DNA of 64,000 bases from Vespa crabro (Eukaryota; Arthropoda; Insecta; Hymenoptera; Vespidae). The notes under the pieces were generated by a model. That model was not told the origin of the DNA. It did not search any database and saw only the letters and a program-made list of their open reading frames with translations. Below, piece by piece: positions 60,553-64,000 of the stretch (within the stretch, counting starts at the first letter, position 1; each line of letters begins with the position of its first letter). A program made the translations under genes and the position numbers. The stretch is taken from the NCBI RefSeq assembly GCF_910589235.1, contig NC_060970.1, forward strand, positions 1,205,001 through 1,269,000, written 5' to 3'.

Positions 60553-60795
60553 GATTATTAAGTAGTATAAGTGGGAGGCAAGCTCCTAAAAGGAAGGGAA
60601 AGGAACGGAAAAAGCTAGAGATAGAGAAAGAATAGACAAACTAATGACAGATAAACAATGAGAGAAATAGCCGTACATGCCCTTTCACGCACCATTCATA
60701 CTGTCCATTTTAGTAGCCTCTTACATCAAGCGGGGAGTACTGTAGGAGTCACCTTTTAACCCCAACCCTCAGGGGGAAAAAAGTAATGTCCAGTC
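60553..60795 (-). other. 5' UTR of LINE E
   Basis: Non-coding and parallel to the outer part of element F (GCAAGCTCC; purine-rich AGAGAAAGAATAGACAAAC; the minus-strand CTTGATGTAAGAGGCTACT motif). It gives the 5' boundary shared by the two copies of this family. Confidence 0.6.
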
Positions 60796-63700
60796 TTGGG
60801 GATCATATGCGAATTATTCTCGAAACAATGAGGCTGTAGGAATTAGATTTATTTCAACTAGACGAGGGAACGATATGCAAGTAACTTTTGATCCAATGCG
60901 ACTGTCAAGCTTGGAAATATTCCGACCAATTAGATGGAAAGTTATAGGAGTGTTTCAAGAAATAATGCGGTTTAAGGACTTGGACATATTCGGACTAACC
61001 GAGGGAAAGATTAGAGAGTGTCTCTTAAATCAATGCGTTATTCGACTTGGACATATTCCCAACAGCCGAGTGAAAGAAATGCGAATTACATTTGAACCAA
61101 TGCGGTGGTAGTATTTGGAAATATTCCGACTAGTCGAGAGAAAGATGCGCAAGTGAATCTCGAACAAATGTGACTGTCGGACTTGGAGTTTTCCCAAGAA
61201 ATCGAAGGAATGTTATGCTAGGGCCTCTCGAACCAAAACGATAATAGGACTTGGAAATATACTGTCTAGTCGAGGAAAAGTTTTGCAAACGCTTCTCAAA
61301 AGAATTCTACCGTCGGGCTAGGATATAATCCGATTAGTCGTGGAAAAGTCGTGGCATTGACTCTCGAAACAAAACGACTGTCGTACTTACAAATATTCCT
61401 ACCAGTCGAGGGAAAGTTATACGAGTAATTTTTGAACCTATGTGACTGTCGGGGTTGGAAATATTCTGACTTGTCGAGGGAAAGTTACTCCTGTAACTCT
61501 CGAACAAATTTTTGCGAGTTATTCTGGAATCAATGCAACGGTCGGTCTTGCAAATATTTACTTTATGCCAGTGCCTCTCATACAAATGCGGCTGTACGAC
61601 CAGGAAATATTCCGAGTATCCGAGGGAAAGTTATGCGAATGGTTCTAGAACTAATGCGACGGTTGATTTTGGAAGTATACCGATTAGTCGAGGGAAAGTT
61701 TTTTGAGTGCCTTTAGAACCAATGCTGTTGTCGGTCTTGGAAATATACCGACTAGTCGCGGAAATGTTATGCGAATAACATATAAACCAATGCTACTCTC
61801 GGGCTTAGAAATCTTCCGGTAAGTTGAAGGAATTTTATGCGAGTTATATTGGAACTAATGCGACAGACGGATTTGGAAATATTCCGTATTAGTCGAAAGA
61901 AAATAATGCGGGTGTTCCCGAATAAATGCAGGTATTAACTTGGAAATATTCCAACTAGTCGAGAGGAAGATATTACGAATGTCTTGTGAACCAATTCGAC
62001 TGTCTGGCTTGGAAATATTCCGACTAGTGGAAGGAAAGTTAATCGGTTGCCTTCCTAACGAATGCAACTGTTGGACTTGGATATATCGCGATTAGTCGAA
62101 GTTAATTTTTTATGCGAATGGCTTTTGAAGCAATGCTGCTGTGAGACTACAAATTATGCCGACTTGTTGAGGGAAAGTTATGCGAGTAACTTGAGGCCCA
62201 ATGCGACAGGCGGGGTTGGATATAATCCGAGTAGTCGTGGGAAAGTAATGCGAGCGCCTCTCGTTGAAAAGCGGCTATCGGACTTGAAGATATTCCAAAT
62301 AAACGTGGGAAAATTATGCGAGTGCCTCTCGAACCAATTCTGCAGTTGGGCTTGGAAATTTTCCGACTAATCGGGTTAAAGTTTTGCCAGTACCATTCGA
62401 GAAAAGGCTACTGTCGGACTTAGTAATATTCAGAATAGTCGAGGGAAAGTTATGCAAGTTCTTTTGAAACCAACACGGCTGTCAGACATGGAAATATTCC
62501 AACAATTCAATTGATTGTTGTTCGATTGCCATTCGAAAAATAAAGACCGTCAGCGATGGTAATATTCCGACTAGTCGAAGGGAATTTGTGCGTGTGTATT
62601 GTGAACCAATGAGACTGTCGGAATTGAAAATGTTCCTGTTAGTCAATGAAAATTTATGCGAGTTTTACTCGACTCAATGCTGCCGCCGTACTTGGAAATA
62701 TTCCAACTACTACTGCGAAAGTTATGCGAGTTCCTTCTCGGACGTATCCGACTATCGGACTTGTATAATATTCTGACTGATAGAGGGAAATGTATACGGG
62801 TGCCACTCGAATTAAAGCGAATGTTGGATTTCGAACTATTCACACTAGTAGAAGAAGAGTTAAGCGAGTGACTTGTAAATCAATGCGACTGTCTAGCTCG
62901 GAAATTTTCCGATAAGATGAGGGAAATATATGTTAGCGCCTATCGCACCAATGCTGCTGTCGGAATTGGTAATATTATGACTAGTAGAGGGTAATATATG
63001 CCAGTGCCTCCTGGACGAAGACTACGGTCGGATGTGGAATATTTCAACTAGTCAGTGAAAGATATGCATGTGACTCACGAACCAATGCGGCTATTGGAAT
63101 TGGAAATATTTTGACTTGTCGAGGAAAAATTATGCGAGGGCCTACCAATATAGCAGTCGGACTAGGAAGTATTCCAACTAGTCGAATGAAATTTATATGA
63201 GTGCCACTTGAAACATAGAGACTATCGGTCCTGGTAATATTCCGACTAGTCGAAGGAAAGTTATGCGAGTGTCTTGTAATACAATTCGACTATCAGTCTT
63301 GGAAATATTCCGTCTAGTCGAGGGAAAGTTATGCTAGGGCATCTGGAACCATAGCGGGTGTCGAACTTAGGTATATTCCAACTAGTCGAGAGAATGCTAT
63401 GCGAATTACGTGTGAATCAATGCGTCTCTATGACTTTGATATATCCTGACTAGTCGAGGGAGATTTATGCGAGAGACTGGTCAAATAAATGCGGCTGTCT
63501 GACTTGGGAATATTCCAATTAGTCGAGTGAAAGTTATTCGAGTGATTATAGAACTAATCCGTCTGTATGACTTGTAAATATTTCCACTAGTTGGGAAATG
63601 TTATGCGAGTAACTTTCGAACAACTAAGTCTATCGGAATTAGAAAAATTTCGACTTCACGAGGGAAATTTATACGAGTTATTCAGGAACCAATGCGAAGG

Positions 63701-64000
63701 TCAGTCTTGAAAATATCTCGAATAGTGGAGGGAAAGCATGATCCTCTGGAACCAATAGGTCTGTAGGGCTTGGAAATATTCAGAGTTTATGGGAAGGTTA
63801 TGCGAATGTATCTAGAACGCATGCGGTTGCCTGATATGGAAATAATCTGACTAGTCGAGGAAATGTTATGCGAGTGCCTCTCGAAACAATGCGGCTGTCA
63901 GACCAGGAAATAATCCGACTAGTCAGGGTAAATGCATGCAAGTGCCACTCGAGCAAAAGCGAATGACGGACCTGTAATCATTCCGACTTGACGAGTAAAC
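60796..64000 (+). repeat. 68-bp satellite array, block 8
   Basis: About 47 monomers, same orientation as the other blocks, cut by the window end. Some monomers are truncated or fused, such as 61500-61570 where ATTTTTGCGAGTTATTCTGG and ATTTACTTTATGCC joints break the 68-bp period. No gene or inserted element is visible. Confidence 0.95.

Larger units (their letters stand above)
56625..60795 (-). mobile_element. R1-clade LINE, copy E (internally deleted)
   Basis: Minus strand, 5' to 3': 5' UTR (60795-60430), ORF1 (60552-59152), only the very end of the endonuclease (59100-59030), linker, RT without the YxDD section (58620-57600), C-terminal domain (57600-56850) and a 3' UTR ending near 56625. 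Two internal deletions explain its length of 4.2 kb. Related to element F. It sits inside satellite, with monomer text on both sides. Confidence 0.85.

Overview
The window looks like repeat-dominated (heterochromatic or centromere-proximal) DNA from an animal, most likely an insect. The taxonomic hint is several decayed R1-clade non-LTR retrotransposons, with an APE-type endonuclease ending in a GSDHxY-like motif, an RT with AYGDD, and a C-terminal CCHC finger. No host protein-coding gene, rRNA or complete tRNA could be supported. More than half of the sequence (about 34 kb in eight blocks) is one tandem satellite with a monomer of about 68 bp. All blocks have the same orientation, and monomers differ from each other by roughly 20-30% by eye. 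Each monomer carries the 10-bp palindrome CGACTAGTCG and the dyad GGAA-ATA-TTCC. Most short open frames in these blocks are read-through of the satellite and are not genes.

Layout: satellite 1-1485; R1-like element A 1486-5383 (+); satellite 5384-9491; AAT-derived triplet array 9492-21403, interrupted by R1-like element F 11658-15312 (-) and by a 1.7 kb TG..CA-bounded element (LTR-1, 15561-17259, -); satellite 21404-28506; endonuclease fragment B 28507-29140 (+); satellite 29141-34062; second 1.6 kb TG..CA element (LTR-2, 34063-35697, +); satellite 35698-40685; R1-like fragment C 40686-42870 (+); satellite 42871-44884; the longest R1-like copy D 44885-50608 (+); satellite 50609-56624; R1-like element E 56625-60795 (-); satellite to the end.

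Elements A, B, C and D are one retrotransposon family, all on the + strand. E and F form a second family, both on the - strand. A and D share their 5' junction, an unusual tract of about 60-bp tandem units of roughly 1.1 kb, and matching satellite monomers upstream. They therefore look like products of one insertion later duplicated together with the satellite. Every LINE copy is broken by stops, frameshifts or deletions, so none appears able to move.

The two TG..CA elements are each flanked by 5-bp duplications (TTAAT/TTAAT and TGCCT/TTCCT), so they are independent insertions in opposite orientation. They hold a core of about 800 bp that is about 99% identical: bZIP-type TGACGTCA, TATA box, duplicated 18-bp motif, and an 87-codon open exon ending at a strong splice donor. 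Their outer parts differ by about 10-15%. This mosaic is the most interesting signal in the window. All identities were estimated by eye without alignment software.
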